DNA of 64,000 nt from WJJR01 sp964440935 (GCA_964440935.1 CAYTTY010000015.1:8529-72528); one strand, 5' to 3'; positions 27,633 through 36,871 are shown, numbered from the stretch's first letter. The notes: generated from the sequence alone by a model not told the origin. Program-made: numbers and translations.

Positions 27633-27677
27633 GACATCATCCTTTAGGAATTCCGTCTGATGGTATCGACGTTACGA

Positions 27678-29030
27678 TCAATACCGTATGGTCACTTCCA
27701 GCCGTCCCCATCCGAAGCCGTTCGCACCATCGAAATAGAAATCCCCCGGCTCAAATCCTTCCCACAGTACATGTCCGTCAAGGTGCTCGTTCATGGTGAA
27801 TGTCAGCCGCCCGATGATCAGATGGCCTCGTGTTTGTCCGCGGCCACCGGGAAAGGAAAGCGTCGGATCAGACGACTCGGGCGCCATCAGATGGTGGTAG
27901 TCGAGCGTAAATCGCGTTCGCTCGTCGAAATCAAAGCGCAGGGTCGCAAATACGCTGGCGGTATTGGTCCAGCGCGCGACACCGACCTCTTTGACTTGTG
28001 TGTAGATGTACGATTCGCTCCATTTCGGCCACCGGCTGAACAGCGGGTCCCAATCCTCGCGATCAGCCGTTTGCGGATCATCCCCACTGAGGTATAGCCC
28101 ACCCAGCGTCAGTTTGCTGGGCAGGTAGCGCGGCCAGGATATTGTCTGTGTCAGATACGAATACCCACCAACAGCGAACACATCAGCGGAAGCAAACGCA
28201 CCGTGCTGCAATGCGAGTTCAGTGGTCACCGTCAGCGATGGTTGCAGCGGAATTAGAACGCGCACACCGGGACAGTATCGATACCCCGATGCGGGCACGA
28301 GTTCGCTTGATTTCACATCCTTGCGAATCACATATCCCTGTACGTCAACGTTGCGAAACGCACCGGCGTAGTAGGCGATCAATCCCAGCTCCGGCTGCTC
28401 GATCAACAGCCGGTCCTGATCATGAACGACCGGAAACAACTTCTCCATGTCCGGCTGGTAGCAGGCGATCAACGTGAGCGAATGATGAGGAGCAATCATC
28501 CAATCGGCGCGGGCGGCGTTGAAGTAAATCGACCGTGACCCATCGAGTGGACCACCATCCACAACAACGAATCCCTCTCCCAGGATGATGTTCTGCCGGC
28601 CGACGGTTGCGGTCAGCGGAACACCACCCACACTGTCCCATGCGACATGCAGCAGATCGACGAAAATCTCATCGGAGTCATATCCGAGCGCTTCGGGAAC
28701 GAAGTGATAGTACATCTCATTGGTCAGACGGCCGGTTACGGAGAATTGGCGGTGGGGCTGTGCCACTGCCCGGAGGCTGGTGCGATGGCGCCATACGCTG
28801 CGACCGGCCTGGGCATCACGCGACAGACTGATCGCATTATCGGTCGTTTCAATGCGCATTCGTTGAACGTAACGCAGCTTCAGCCAATTGCTCGTCGGCG
28901 ATTGTGCCAACGCAACAATCGGAATGCTCGAAACCAGAAGCACGAGTATAACAATTTGAACAATACGACGACCGACCACAGCCCACCTCACGACACGTCG
29001 ACAGAGCGCAACGGGGTTATTCTGAATCAA
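27678..29030 (-). CDS. Alginate-export-like outer-membrane beta-barrel protein
   Basis: A 450-residue outer-membrane protein. A long N-terminus leads to a hydrophobic signal (VIQIVILVLLVSSIPIVALA-type core, residues about 23-42) with a cleavage site near ALAQ. The mature chain alternates hydrophobic and polar residues and matches the alginate-export/porin pattern: LKLRYVQRMRIETTDN, ATVGRQNIILGEGFVVVDGG, SRSIYFNAARADWMI, and a C-terminal aromatic end (WGRLEVTIRY). It probably forms a passive pore. Its solute is unknown, and alginate is only the name of the domain. The neighbouring downstream symporter suggests a two-membrane import route. The start could also be an internal Met; the first 15 residues are not typical for a signal peptide. 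Confidence 0.75.
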   Translation of the reverse strand: MIQNNPVALCRRVVRWAVVGRRIVQIVILVLLVSSIPIVALAQSPTSNWLKLRYVQRMRIETTDNAISLSRDAQAGRSVWRHRTSLRAVAQPHRQFSVTGRLTNEMYYHFVPEALGYDSDEIFVDLLHVAWDSVGGVPLTATVGRQNIILGEGFVVVDGGPLDGSRSIYFNAARADWMIAPHHSLTLIACYQPDMEKLFPVVHDQDRLLIEQPELGLIAYYAGAFRNVDVQGYVIRKDVKSSELVPASGYRYCPGVRVLIPLQPSLTVTTELALQHGAFASADVFAVGGYSYLTQTISWPRYLPSKLTLGGLYLSGDDPQTADREDWDPLFSRWPKWSESYIYTQVKEVGVARWTNTASVFATLRFDFDERTRFTLDYHHLMAPESSDPTLSFPGGRGQTRGHLIIGRLTFTMNEHLDGHVLWEGFEPGDFYFDGANGFGWGRLEVTIRY

Positions 29031-29458
29031 TCTGAGACGTGGTCCAAGCCGTTTTGCAGGGAACAGCTCTCCAAAACCGAGATTTTGACGGTTTGCGGGG
29101 CACGCAGACCTGCTGGAACGTCATTGGGGAAGAGCCTACAGCGATTCTCAGATTTCCGATCTGATTGAGCAGAGGTGAGCCACAGTGTGTCTCGTACCTA
29201 CCTTTCGGGAGCCACGGGCCTTAAGGGGTGTGTTGAAGAACGTGTGTCATTGCAGATGACGTGCTTTTGTAGAAGCGTATTGAATACGCCCTCTGCGCCT
29301 GACCCATACGCGGGCAGGGTGTATGCAATACGCCCCTTGTATTGTTCCTGTCGATGCATGGCATTGCTGGACATTCAGCCCGTAGGCGAGGAGCACGGTG
29401 CGTCACAGCCGCTCGCAATGGCCAGCCCGTTGCTGTGCCGGGCTCCTGGCCCACTATC

Positions 29459-29736
29459 TATAGCGATTGTCAGAAATATTGTCCGTTTGCCTCAGCGATC
29501 CATTCGGGTGAAACAGCTCGCCGCTGTCATCCCCGCGAACGCGGGGATCCATTTTGAACACACTACGAGATTCAAATGGATTCCTCCGCCGCGGCGGACG
29601 GGAATGACAACAAGTTAGACGCTTTCTGGGTTACGTACCCGAATGCCGGGAATGCCGTGGGTGGAGGGAAGTGACGGGACAACTGATGCATTAGTGATAC
29701 TCGGGCTAGCGGACAAGAATTCTGACAATCGCTCTA
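29459..29736. repeat. Inner MITE-like element with near-identical terminal inverted repeats
   Basis: The left end reads TATAGCGATTGTCAGAAATA then TTGTCCG; the right end, read inward on the minus strand, reads TAGAGCGATTGTCAGAATTC then TTGTCCGC. The 278-base interior lacks the CACGGGCC hairpin and instead carries a different palindrome (29524-29613). Ends again fall at TA. It is nested within the outer repeat. Confidence 0.6.
29524..29613. repeat. Short palindromic repeat of the GTCATCCCCGC type
   Basis: A 90-base imperfect palindrome: GTCATCCCCGCGAACGCGGG (left arm, itself a hairpin) followed by GATCCATTTTGAACAC, and on the right ATTCAAATGGATTCC, a TCCGCCGCGGCGGA palindrome and CGGGAATGAC. 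This is the common bacterial class of extragenic repeats with GTCATTCCCGC arms. It sits inside the inner MITE-like element. The TCCGCCGCGGCGGA core reappears at 63893-63906. Confidence 0.6.
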
Positions 29737-29938
29737 CCCCACCCGATTGCCAAGATAAACAGTTGATGACCATAAGACCCGTGGCACCCCAATGCAAACA
29801 GAAGATCCTTATGACGATCAATCTAACGGACGATCCGAGCTTCTACGACACACACGGATCCATCAACGGTGGGCCGTTGAAGAACAACACATCAATAGTG
29901 GTTTATCAATCGTCCTGCAGTGAATGGTGCATGGGGAG

Positions 29939-31669
29939 CTATGAACGGGAGATTCGTTTTCGCAGAGACTTGGCTGTCACCGTATTCCACACATGCTTCT
30001 TCTGCACCCACCCGCGCCGCGCCTGGGCGACACCGTACTTCATGTAGTCCAGATTGTCGGTGCGGTGGGCATCGGTGCTAACAACCAGTGCGACACCGTG
30101 TTCGGCCGCCGTGCGGGCGTAGACATCGGGCAGGTCCAGCCGTTCCGGCTGCCCGCTGACCTCCAGTGCAACACGATGGTCACGGCATGCTTCCAACACC
30201 CGGTCAAAATCAAGAGGGATAGGATCGCGCTTTCCGAACATCCGCGCGAATGGATGCCCGATGCAGTGAACGACACCGCTTTCGATGGCAGCCACCATCC
30301 GATTGGTCATGTCTTTCCGCGATAGATTGAGATGTGAGTGAATACTGGCAACGACCCAATCCAGATCGGCGAGAATCTTATCAGAGAAATCGAGTTTACC
30401 GTTCTTGAGAATATCGACTTCGACACCAGTCAGGACCCAGAACGTCTTTTGCTTGCTGTTCACTTTGTGAATCGCGTCAGCATGCCGCCGCATGCGGTCT
30501 TCGCTGAGGCCATTGGCAATGCGCACGGCTTTGGAGTGATCGGTAATCGCCAGATAATCGTATCCGCGCTCTTTGGCCGCCGCGACCATATCCTTGATGC
30601 TGTCTTTACCGTCGGACGCTGTGGTGTGGCAATGCAGATCGCCGCGTATATCGTCGTATTCGATCAAACGTGGAATCTGATCCGCCTCGGCCGCATCAAT
30701 CTCGCCCCGATCTTCGCGCAACTCCGGTGGAATCCACACCAACCCTAGTTTCTTGTAGATGGATTTCTCCGTTTTGGCTGCAAGCCGGCGCTTGCCGGAG
30801 AACAAGCCGTACTCATTCAGCTTCCATTTGTTCGCCTGCGCGCGTTTGCGCAAGATGACACTGTGTTCCTTCGATCCGGAAAAATACAGCAGTGCGGCCC
30901 CGTACGATTCAGAATCGATGAACCGAAAATCAATCTGCAACCCCGCTTTCAGCCGCACCGATGACTTTTCCTTGCCGCGACTCATGACGGTTTCGATACC
31001 ATGGTACCCCAGAATCGCATCGGCGCACACGTCGCGGTCATCACAATCGATCAATACGTCGAGATCACCGATCGTCTCTTTCCGCCGTCGGAAACTCCCA
31101 GCCACGTCCCAGCGTTTGATCTGATCGATTTGCGTTAAATGCTCTGCCAATGCCTCGACCGCGTCCGATGCCTGCTTGAGGAGTACACGACCCGACGTCG
31201 CCTTCAACCGTTCGATGCCCTGCAGAATGTTCTGTTCGGTCTTGGCGCCGAGACCGGGCAATTCACGCAACTGCTGCTTGTTGGCCGTCTCTTCCAGTTC
31301 CGAAATCGTCGACACACCGAGTTGATCATGAATCAGCTTGACCTTTTGCGGGCCGAGTTGCCCGACTTGCATCAACTCGGTCAGCGACGTTGGTGTCTTT
31401 TCTCTCAATTCTCCGAGTCGTTCGCAGGTTCCTGTTTTCAGAATCTCGAGAATCTTCGCTGCCGTACTTTTGCCGACATTCGGCAGTGACGTCAAATCCT
31501 CATCGTTCTCGGCCATTTCCTTGATCGCCTGAGACGTATCGCGAACACTCCGTGCGGCGTTGCGGTAGGACCGAACGCGGAACGGATCGCCATCCTGCAA
31601 TTCCAGCAGATCGGCGATCTCCTCGAAGATCGCCGCAATTTGACTGTTCTCGATTGCCTTGAATGCCAT
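29939..31669 (-). CDS. polX: DNA polymerase X family protein with PHP domain (PolX)
   Basis: A 576-residue bacterial PolX, a repair polymerase that fills short gaps, with a C-terminal PHP exonuclease/phosphodiesterase. The order is: an 8-kDa-like N domain (NSQIAAIFEEIADLLELQDG), helix-hairpin-helix segments (LTSLPNVGKSTAAKILEI; LRELPGLGAKTEQNIL), the nucleotidyltransferase core with the metal-binding Asp pair in IGDLDVLIDCDD (near 200), then PHP from about 340 with DLHCHTTASDGKDS, the LAITDHSKAV motif, GVEVDIL and the final VSTDAH. Both domains look intact. It is 12 bases after mutM on the same strand, linking base excision and gap filling in one operon. It is probably cytoplasmic with Mn2+ or Zn2+ in the PHP site. 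Confidence 0.95.
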   Translation of the reverse strand: MAFKAIENSQIAAIFEEIADLLELQDGDPFRVRSYRNAARSVRDTSQAIKEMAENDEDLTSLPNVGKSTAAKILEILKTGTCERLGELREKTPTSLTELMQVGQLGPQKVKLIHDQLGVSTISELEETANKQQLRELPGLGAKTEQNILQGIERLKATSGRVLLKQASDAVEALAEHLTQIDQIKRWDVAGSFRRRKETIGDLDVLIDCDDRDVCADAILGYHGIETVMSRGKEKSSVRLKAGLQIDFRFIDSESYGAALLYFSGSKEHSVILRKRAQANKWKLNEYGLFSGKRRLAAKTEKSIYKKLGLVWIPPELREDRGEIDAAEADQIPRLIEYDDIRGDLHCHTTASDGKDSIKDMVAAAKERGYDYLAITDHSKAVRIANGLSEDRMRRHADAIHKVNSKQKTFWVLTGVEVDILKNGKLDFSDKILADLDWVVASIHSHLNLSRKDMTNRMVAAIESGVVHCIGHPFARMFGKRDPIPLDFDRVLEACRDHRVALEVSGQPERLDLPDVYARTAAEHGVALVVSTDAHRTDNLDYMKYGVAQARRGWVQKKHVWNTVTAKSLRKRISRS

Positions 31670-31681
31670 GGTGGTTACCCG

Positions 31682-32473
31682 CTACACGCGTCGCTGGCAC
31701 CTTGTGCAAAGATACGACGGCCGCCCGCCCAGTTTCAACTTCGATATCGTCCCGCTGCAATTCGGACATTGTCCATCGGTGACCGCGTGGCGCAGGAGGT
31801 AACTCTTCGGAAATCGTTCTGGCACCGCTCTGCGATTTGCACACGTTCGCAGCGTACGGCGCATCGCCTCATACAGTCGTTTAGCATCATCACTACCGAA
31901 CTTCTTCACCTGCGATGCGGGATGAATCCCGGCTTGGAAAAGGACCTCATCAGCGTATACGTTGCCAATCCCTGCCACAAATGACTGATTCATCAGCAGC
32001 GACTTGATACGACCCGACCGCTTGGAGAGCATGTCGGCGAACGTGCGTCGATTCAGGTGCTCGTCCAATGCATCGGGACCGAGGTCCTGACTGTCAATGA
32101 ATGCGTCAAGATCATCGATGATGCGAATCTGCCCGAGAATGCGTTTGCTGGTGATCGCCATCCGTTCCGAGGAACCGAATTCAATGCTGACACTGGTGTA
32201 GTCCGGATCGTCCCCGCTGAGTACAATCTCCAGCGATCCGGTCATGCCGAAATGCAGGACCAGCCACCCGTCGCTGCTGATTCCCGCGAACAGACATTTT
32301 CCACGGCGAACGCTTGTCGTTAATCGCTGATCTTTGAGGCGTCGCGCGAGCAATTGCGGACTGGTATCGCGCAGCAGTCGTTTGTCACTGACACGAATAC
32401 CGCTGATTCGTTTCCGCAGCACCTGATCCAATGCATCTTTACGGAATGTTTCCACATCCGGTAATTCCGGCAC
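31682..32473 (-). CDS. mutM: Formamidopyrimidine-DNA glycosylase family protein (Fpg/MutM-like)
   Basis: A 263-residue DNA glycosylase/AP lyase that removes oxidised purines. After Met removal, Pro1 is the Schiff-base nucleophile and Glu2 the acid: the chain begins PELPDVE. The H2TH region is seen in VAGIGNVYADEVLFQAGIHP (about 160-180), the beta-hairpin Lys in RRGKCLFAGI, and the C-terminal zinc finger in CPNCSGTISKLKLGGRPSYL followed by CTRC, including the conserved Arg in GGRPSY. The usual second Glu of PELPEVE is Asp here. That occurs in a subset of the family, so substrate range could be closer to Nei-like branches. It lies 21 bases after the large peptidase/barrel gene and 12 before polX. 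Confidence 0.9.
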   Translation of the reverse strand: MPELPDVETFRKDALDQVLRKRISGIRVSDKRLLRDTSPQLLARRLKDQRLTTSVRRGKCLFAGISSDGWLVLHFGMTGSLEIVLSGDDPDYTSVSIEFGSSERMAITSKRILGQIRIIDDLDAFIDSQDLGPDALDEHLNRRTFADMLSKRSGRIKSLLMNQSFVAGIGNVYADEVLFQAGIHPASQVKKFGSDDAKRLYEAMRRTLRTCANRRAVPERFPKSYLLRHAVTDGQCPNCSGTISKLKLGGRPSYLCTRCQRRV

Positions 32474-32494
32474 AATGATCCCCTGTTGGTATCA

Positions 32495-35400
32495 CTACCA
32501 GCCCGGTGCTATTACGAAACCGAACTGGGTATCCTGTTCCGGCCGCTGAAACGGGAACGCGAGGTAGAACTGTGTAACAACGTATCCGAGGATGTTCAGC
32601 CGTGCCGCAGCGCCAGCACTGAACACGGGAATGCGTTCGCTGGAGCGAGTGGCGAACTTCAGCGTCGGTTCGTTACCGGCACTCCAGGCCACACCGCCGT
32701 CAAAGAACAGGGCCAGTTCGGTCGGCAACACCGTCGTGCTCAACACGCCGAATTCCTCAGTGCCGAATAATGGCATTCGCAGTTCGGCATTGAACACCGC
32801 GATCCGATTCCCGACCAGACGATCGAACTGCGGGCAACGTCCGCTGCCATCATCATCGACACACTCTGACGCTGAGATCGAACCGGCAGCGTAGCCGCGC
32901 ACCAGCGTTTCATAACCAAGAAAATCGTCGGATAGCCGCTTACTGTCCGAATCGCCCAGATACCGTCCGTGATGCAGGCCGCGCAAAGCAAAAGTAAACG
33001 GATTCAGAAAGACGTAGTGGCGATAGTCCAGCAGCACGGTCGCGTAATCGAGTGACCCGAGCGTTGGTTCAATCTCAAAGCGGAATCGCCGACCCGCCGC
33101 CGGCGACGTGAACCCGAACTGCGAGTAGTCGCCCACATAGGCAAGCGACGTGTGAACGAGATTCAGGCCCGATGGCGCGTCGCGCTCGACCGTCCGACTG
33201 TCGAGCACAACGCCGTTCACCGACGTCACACGGTCGGCTTCGATGTCATAGCTCACCCGTGTGTATCCGGCGGTTGCTTCCAGACGACGGTTGGTCGACA
33301 GCGGGTACGATCCCATCAGCGATACGCGATCATTGAAGATGCGTTCGCGTATCAATACGTCCTCCCGCGCAAGCACCTGTTCACCGTTGATGGTCACCGT
33401 ATCCTGGCCGATCGCATAACCGATCGTCTGATACGGTATGTGCCCAACCATTGCTCCCCAATTCAACTGGTTCCGGCGGTTCATGTAAAACACTTCACCG
33501 CCGGCGTCTTTGATTCCACCGTTCAGTTGGGCCGTCACTCCGAGCAGACGGTGACCCAGCATATCACTGAACACAAACGACGCCCCACCACCCAGGCCGG
33601 TGCCAAACCGATCCACCGATACACCGATGCTGGTGCGCCCGGCATAGGCCAGGGTCAGTGATGGATCGTACTCGGTGGTGGTGAAATCATCGTCTCCCAT
33701 CAGCCCATTGGTCGGTTCCGCCAGGTACGTGTTAACGATCGTTGGCTCGATGCCGGTCGGGGGCAGTTCAGGCGGAACGTCACGAGGTCCTGCCAACGGT
33801 GTCGTCGGTGCCGTCGTGGGCTCCGTCAACATGTGGATACGATAGCCACGCTGATCAAACAGCGAAAACGCGATGTCATCGGTGTTCCGTGCAACAGTCA
33901 GCGCCGGCGACAGTCCCGTCAATCCACTCACACCGGTCGCGACATTTGTGAGACGCACAGTTTCCCGGGTGTCCAGTGAATAACGATAGATGTTGCTGAC
34001 CCCGTCCGGGTCGGACACAAAGTACAAGTATTGTCCATCGGACGAGAATTGCGGATTGACGTGCCGGGCGCCGTCATGAATGTCCAGAACCGACAACTCG
34101 CCCGTTCCAACATCGATCAATCCAATTTGCATCGGACCGAAGGTGTATGTCGTCAAGTCGGTCTTCGGACCGTTGTCGGTAATGCAGGCCACTGTCCGTC
34201 CATCAGGCGACCAAGCCGGCTGCAACTCCGCAAAGCGGTCGTCGGTGAGTGGTCTCATGGTCTCGTCAGCCAGATTGTACACGTACAGATTGCTGTACCC
34301 TTGGCTCGCGCCGGCCAGTGCGAGGCGATCCCCATCAGGTGACCAGGAGACGCCGGTAATCGCATCGACCTCCGGAATGTCGATCTGTTGAGCGACATCG
34401 CCTGATGGAATGTCGATGATCGCAATCTCATTGTCACCGTCCTCGAACACGACATAGGCAAGCTGACGCCCGTCGGGTGACCAGGACCCGCTCGCGTTAA
34501 AGAATCGCAACGCATCAAAGTGTTCGTCGGTATTGGAACTGATGAGCTTGTCGACAACGTTGCCGCTTTGCACGTCGGCGAGATACAGATCCAGCGTGAA
34601 AACGTCGCGACGGGACAAAAACGTCAGGTAGCGTCCATCCGGACTCATCGACGGTGACAGGTTCATGCCAAACTCATCGGCAAAGAGAGTTGTCCCCACC
34701 GTCGCCGCGCTGTCGAGTCCCTCCAGTTGTGACGTGTATGTGTCGTGCACCGACGCATGCCAGGCCATACTGAGCGAATCGGTGCTGGTGTTCAGGATCT
34801 TCCGTACGGCTCCGCCGACACCATGGCGCAGTGCCGACTGATACAGAGCGCCAACAGCGCGGTCGCCGTACTCACCACCGACGTACGCCCAGAACGCGTG
34901 GCCGAATCGGTACGGAAAGTACGATGGGTCGCTCGTCAGGTCCGACAGGGTCGGCATATCGTCGTGCAATACCGCATCGCGCAGCCACATCGCCGTTTCG
35001 GTGTCGCGATCACCTAACGACAGATATTCCGCAATTCCCTCCGTAAACCACAACGGCAGCCGCCGCGCCCCTCGCTCGTTCATCAGCCGGAACTGAAACG
35101 CATGCACCAATTCATGGCCCAACACGTGATGGAATTCTCCCAAGACACCGGTCATCGGTACGACGACGCGATTCTTCATGCCTTCGGTCACGCCGCCTGT
35201 CCCCTGGCTGATCAAACCACTGATGACATTCGACTGCTGAAAGTCGGCGTGGCTGGCATAGAGGATGATCGGCTGGCGTTTGTTCAATTCATAGTTCATC
35301 ACTGTTGCAATGCGCGTCCGCCAGCGTTCACCCATCTGACCCGCGGCCGATGCCACGTCGGCAATCGCCGGATAGTGGTAGATATCGAGGTTCTCGGTCT

Positions 35401-35572
35401 TCAAAATGTGAAAGTCGAATTCCTCGTACTGAACCTTGTTGCGTCCAAAGTACTGAGCCCGACTATCATCCGTCATCAATGTGAACAAGAGTGCTGCGAC
35501 CAACAGGGTCACAACACTCTTTGCCACGTGTCGTCGATGACGCATACGTGAATCACGCTGCTTCAACAACAT
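32495..35572 (-). CDS. Peptidase-MA/beta-propeller/outer-membrane barrel fusion
   Basis: A 1025-residue envelope protein with three parts. After a signal peptide (VTLLVAALLFTLMTDDSRAQ, cleavage near residue 40), residues about 45-290 form a gluzincin-like peptidase domain with GHELVHAFQ (H153, E154, H157) and the third ligand E178 in LWFTEGIAEY. Residues about 300-620 hold WD40/TolB-type PD40 propeller repeats (NLSPSMSPDGRYLTFLSRRD; SWSPDGRQLAYVV; SWSPDGDRLALAG; AWSPDGRTVACIT; QFSSDGQYLYFVS). Residues about 650-1025 are a barrel of the Omp85/surface-antigen type ending in FQRPEQDTQFGFVIAPGW. It is anchored in the outer membrane, with the peptidase and propeller probably periplasmic or exposed. 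GGAGTG precedes the chosen ATG. It shares an operon with mutM and polX, for reasons not obvious. Confidence 0.85.
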   Translation of the reverse strand: MLLKQRDSRMRHRRHVAKSVVTLLVAALLFTLMTDDSRAQYFGRNKVQYEEFDFHILKTENLDIYHYPAIADVASAAGQMGERWRTRIATVMNYELNKRQPIILYASHADFQQSNVISGLISQGTGGVTEGMKNRVVVPMTGVLGEFHHVLGHELVHAFQFRLMNERGARRLPLWFTEGIAEYLSLGDRDTETAMWLRDAVLHDDMPTLSDLTSDPSYFPYRFGHAFWAYVGGEYGDRAVGALYQSALRHGVGGAVRKILNTSTDSLSMAWHASVHDTYTSQLEGLDSAATVGTTLFADEFGMNLSPSMSPDGRYLTFLSRRDVFTLDLYLADVQSGNVVDKLISSNTDEHFDALRFFNASGSWSPDGRQLAYVVFEDGDNEIAIIDIPSGDVAQQIDIPEVDAITGVSWSPDGDRLALAGASQGYSNLYVYNLADETMRPLTDDRFAELQPAWSPDGRTVACITDNGPKTDLTTYTFGPMQIGLIDVGTGELSVLDIHDGARHVNPQFSSDGQYLYFVSDPDGVSNIYRYSLDTRETVRLTNVATGVSGLTGLSPALTVARNTDDIAFSLFDQRGYRIHMLTEPTTAPTTPLAGPRDVPPELPPTGIEPTIVNTYLAEPTNGLMGDDDFTTTEYDPSLTLAYAGRTSIGVSVDRFGTGLGGGASFVFSDMLGHRLLGVTAQLNGGIKDAGGEVFYMNRRNQLNWGAMVGHIPYQTIGYAIGQDTVTINGEQVLAREDVLIRERIFNDRVSLMGSYPLSTNRRLEATAGYTRVSYDIEADRVTSVNGVVLDSRTVERDAPSGLNLVHTSLAYVGDYSQFGFTSPAAGRRFRFEIEPTLGSLDYATVLLDYRHYVFLNPFTFALRGLHHGRYLGDSDSKRLSDDFLGYETLVRGYAAGSISASECVDDDGSGRCPQFDRLVGNRIAVFNAELRMPLFGTEEFGVLSTTVLPTELALFFDGGVAWSAGNEPTLKFATRSSERIPVFSAGAAARLNILGYVVTQFYLAFPFQRPEQDTQFGFVIAPGW

Positions 35573-35592
35573 GTCACTCCTTGTGCCATGTA

Positions 35593-36150
35593 CTATTCCG
35601 CCACCCGCGCCGGTTCACGAGTGTCATCGATCCCTTCAGCCGTGGGGGTAATTGGCTCGCGACGGCGACGCAATTCCACATAGGTCCAGGCCGCGGTCAC
35701 GCCAAACACGATGTGTGACACGACGGTGATCCATCCACGCGCAGCCGCAAACCACGGAAACACGGCCGTCAGCACGTGGAAGTTGATCACATATAACACC
35801 AGACCCAATAGTGCACCGATGAGTGGAGCACGCCGCGCCCGCACCACCAGCAACCCGATCGTCGTGTAGATAAACGCTAAAATCAAATGCGTCACTACCG
35901 CGGTCAGAAACACACCGAAATCAAATGTTGCCGGCGGTGGGAGAACCCCCCGGCCGAGTACCAACGCACCGATCATCCGGACCGGTGCCCAGATGCTCTG
36001 CCCTTTCACCGCCGCCGACAGGCCCAACTGGATAATCAGGAACACCACTCCACTGACCAACGCAGCGCCGACGAGCGGTATCCACGGAAAGCCACTTGGG
36101 TTCGTCCGTCGTTGCAGACGTTCCAACTGTTGCTGTTCCTGCTCTTCCAT
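35593..36150 (-). CDS. Four-helix integral membrane protein, unknown function
   Basis: I do not recognise this 185-residue protein. It starts with a charged, Gln/Glu-rich head (MEEQEQQQLERLQRRTN), then four hydrophobic helices at about 25-48, 80-102, 108-130 and 138-158, and ends in a polar tail rich in Arg and Glu. There are no catalytic or metal-binding motifs. It precedes the peptidase/barrel gene by 20 bases and so probably heads the operon that ends with polX. It may help assemble or retain the large envelope protein; that is only positional inference. It is 67 bases downstream of the CBS-domain gene on the same strand. Confidence 0.7.
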   Translation of the reverse strand: MEEQEQQQLERLQRRTNPSGFPWIPLVGAALVSGVVFLIIQLGLSAAVKGQSIWAPVRMIGALVLGRGVLPPPATFDFGVFLTAVVTHLILAFIYTTIGLLVVRARRAPLIGALLGLVLYVINFHVLTAVFPWFAAARGWITVVSHIVFGVTAAWTYVELRRRREPITPTAEGIDDTREPARVAE

Positions 36151-36217
36151 CTCGTTTGTCCCTTCTCAGCATACTGCGAATCACTGACATGCCCTCTTCA
36201 GGCGACGCCTGTGCGCG

Positions 36218-36640
36218 CTACTTCTTCACCGGTTCAGACACGGTCTCCAGTACATCACCGGCAACTTTCTTGTCACCCAGGACAACGATGTCACCGATCG
36301 AGCACATGCCAACCAGCCGCTTGTCGCGATTGACGACAACCAGTCGCCGGACCTTCTCCGCCTTCATCTGGTCGGCGGCGTCCATCAACTCCTGATCGTC
36401 GTAGCAGTAGTGCACGCCTTCCGACATCGCATCGCGAACCTTGGTATCATTGGGATTCAACCCCTTCGCCACCGTACGGACCGCAATGTCCCGATCGGTA
36501 ATCATTCCCACCAGTCGATCGTCCTCGCCGACGGGCAAGGCGCCGATGTTGAGCTTCTCCATTTCAGTGGCCGCGTCTTTCACGGTCGTGTCAGGATGGA
36601 TGAATTTCGCATCCTTGGTCATAATGTCGCGAACCATCAT
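36218..36640 (-). CDS. Twin CBS-domain protein
   Basis: A 140-residue stand-alone pair of CBS domains forming one Bateman module. Domain one spans about 5-60 (VRDIMTKDAKFIHPDTTVKD; LVGMITDRDIAVR) and domain two about 68-128 (VRDAMSEGVHYCYDDQELMD; RLVGMCSIGDIVV). Such proteins bind adenosyl ligands and signal energy or redox state; small ones are often induced under stress. The ATG at 36640 follows GGGAGGT. It is encoded next to a NarL-type two-component system and within the stress-type gene cluster, which makes a regulatory or energy-sensing role plausible. It has no attached enzyme or transporter domain, so its partner cannot be named. Confidence 0.9.
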   Translation of the reverse strand: MMVRDIMTKDAKFIHPDTTVKDAATEMEKLNIGALPVGEDDRLVGMITDRDIAVRTVAKGLNPNDTKVRDAMSEGVHYCYDDQELMDAADQMKAEKVRRLVVVNRDKRLVGMCSIGDIVVLGDKKVAGDVLETVSEPVKK

Positions 36641-36871
36641 GTCACATACCTCCCTCTAACGATTAAGCGTCAGTCTACAAGATCAGATGAGATACCCGAT
36701 CGGTCTTCATGGTCGACCGAGCAGGCGTTCTGCACCCGGCCACGGGCGTTCCGTGACAATGTCAGTTTTTATAATCGTGTTCAGAGGGGCGCAATGGTAG
36801 CAGGCGAACTACGCATCCCTGCGCGACTTGTCGGGAGAAGCCCGACCCCCCGTTCGGTGATTCGAGAGCAT
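36641..36871. other. Intergenic region upstream of the CBS gene
   Basis: A 231-base gap between the response-regulator stop and the CBS-gene start. It carries a short hairpin (GTCGGG 36830-36835 with CCCGAC 36841-36846) downstream of the response regulator, without a T-run, so only a possible transcription or RNA-stability element. No open frame is convincing. The CBS promoter probably lies here. Confidence 0.4.

Larger units (their letters stand above)
29137..29826. repeat. Outer MITE-like element, split by a second insertion
   Basis: The left part (29137-29228) aligns with the left half of the copy at 24549: CTACAGCGATTCTCAG, then TCCGATCTGATTGAGCAGAG and GAGCCACGGGCCTTAAGG. The right part (about 29768-29826), read inward on the minus strand, gives TTAGATTGATCGTCATAAGG and GGGGTGCCACGGGTCTTATG. 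The roughly 540 bases between contain another, more exact element. The halves are more diverged than the inner one, as expected for an older copy. Confidence 0.5.
29031..29938. other. Gene-free, repeat-rich intergenic region
   Basis: A 908-base stretch between the porin gene and polX with no credible protein gene; open frames here are short and unlike known proteins. It holds at least three layers of inverted repeats, listed separately, and looks like a landing area for non-autonomous elements. No tRNA, transposase or CRISPR array is seen. Confidence 0.7.

Noticed and set aside
29521..29560. CRISPR-like repeat GTCATCCCCGCGAACGCGGG
   Set aside because: It occurs once, as one arm of a palindromic extragenic repeat, with no regularly spaced copies, spacers or cas genes.
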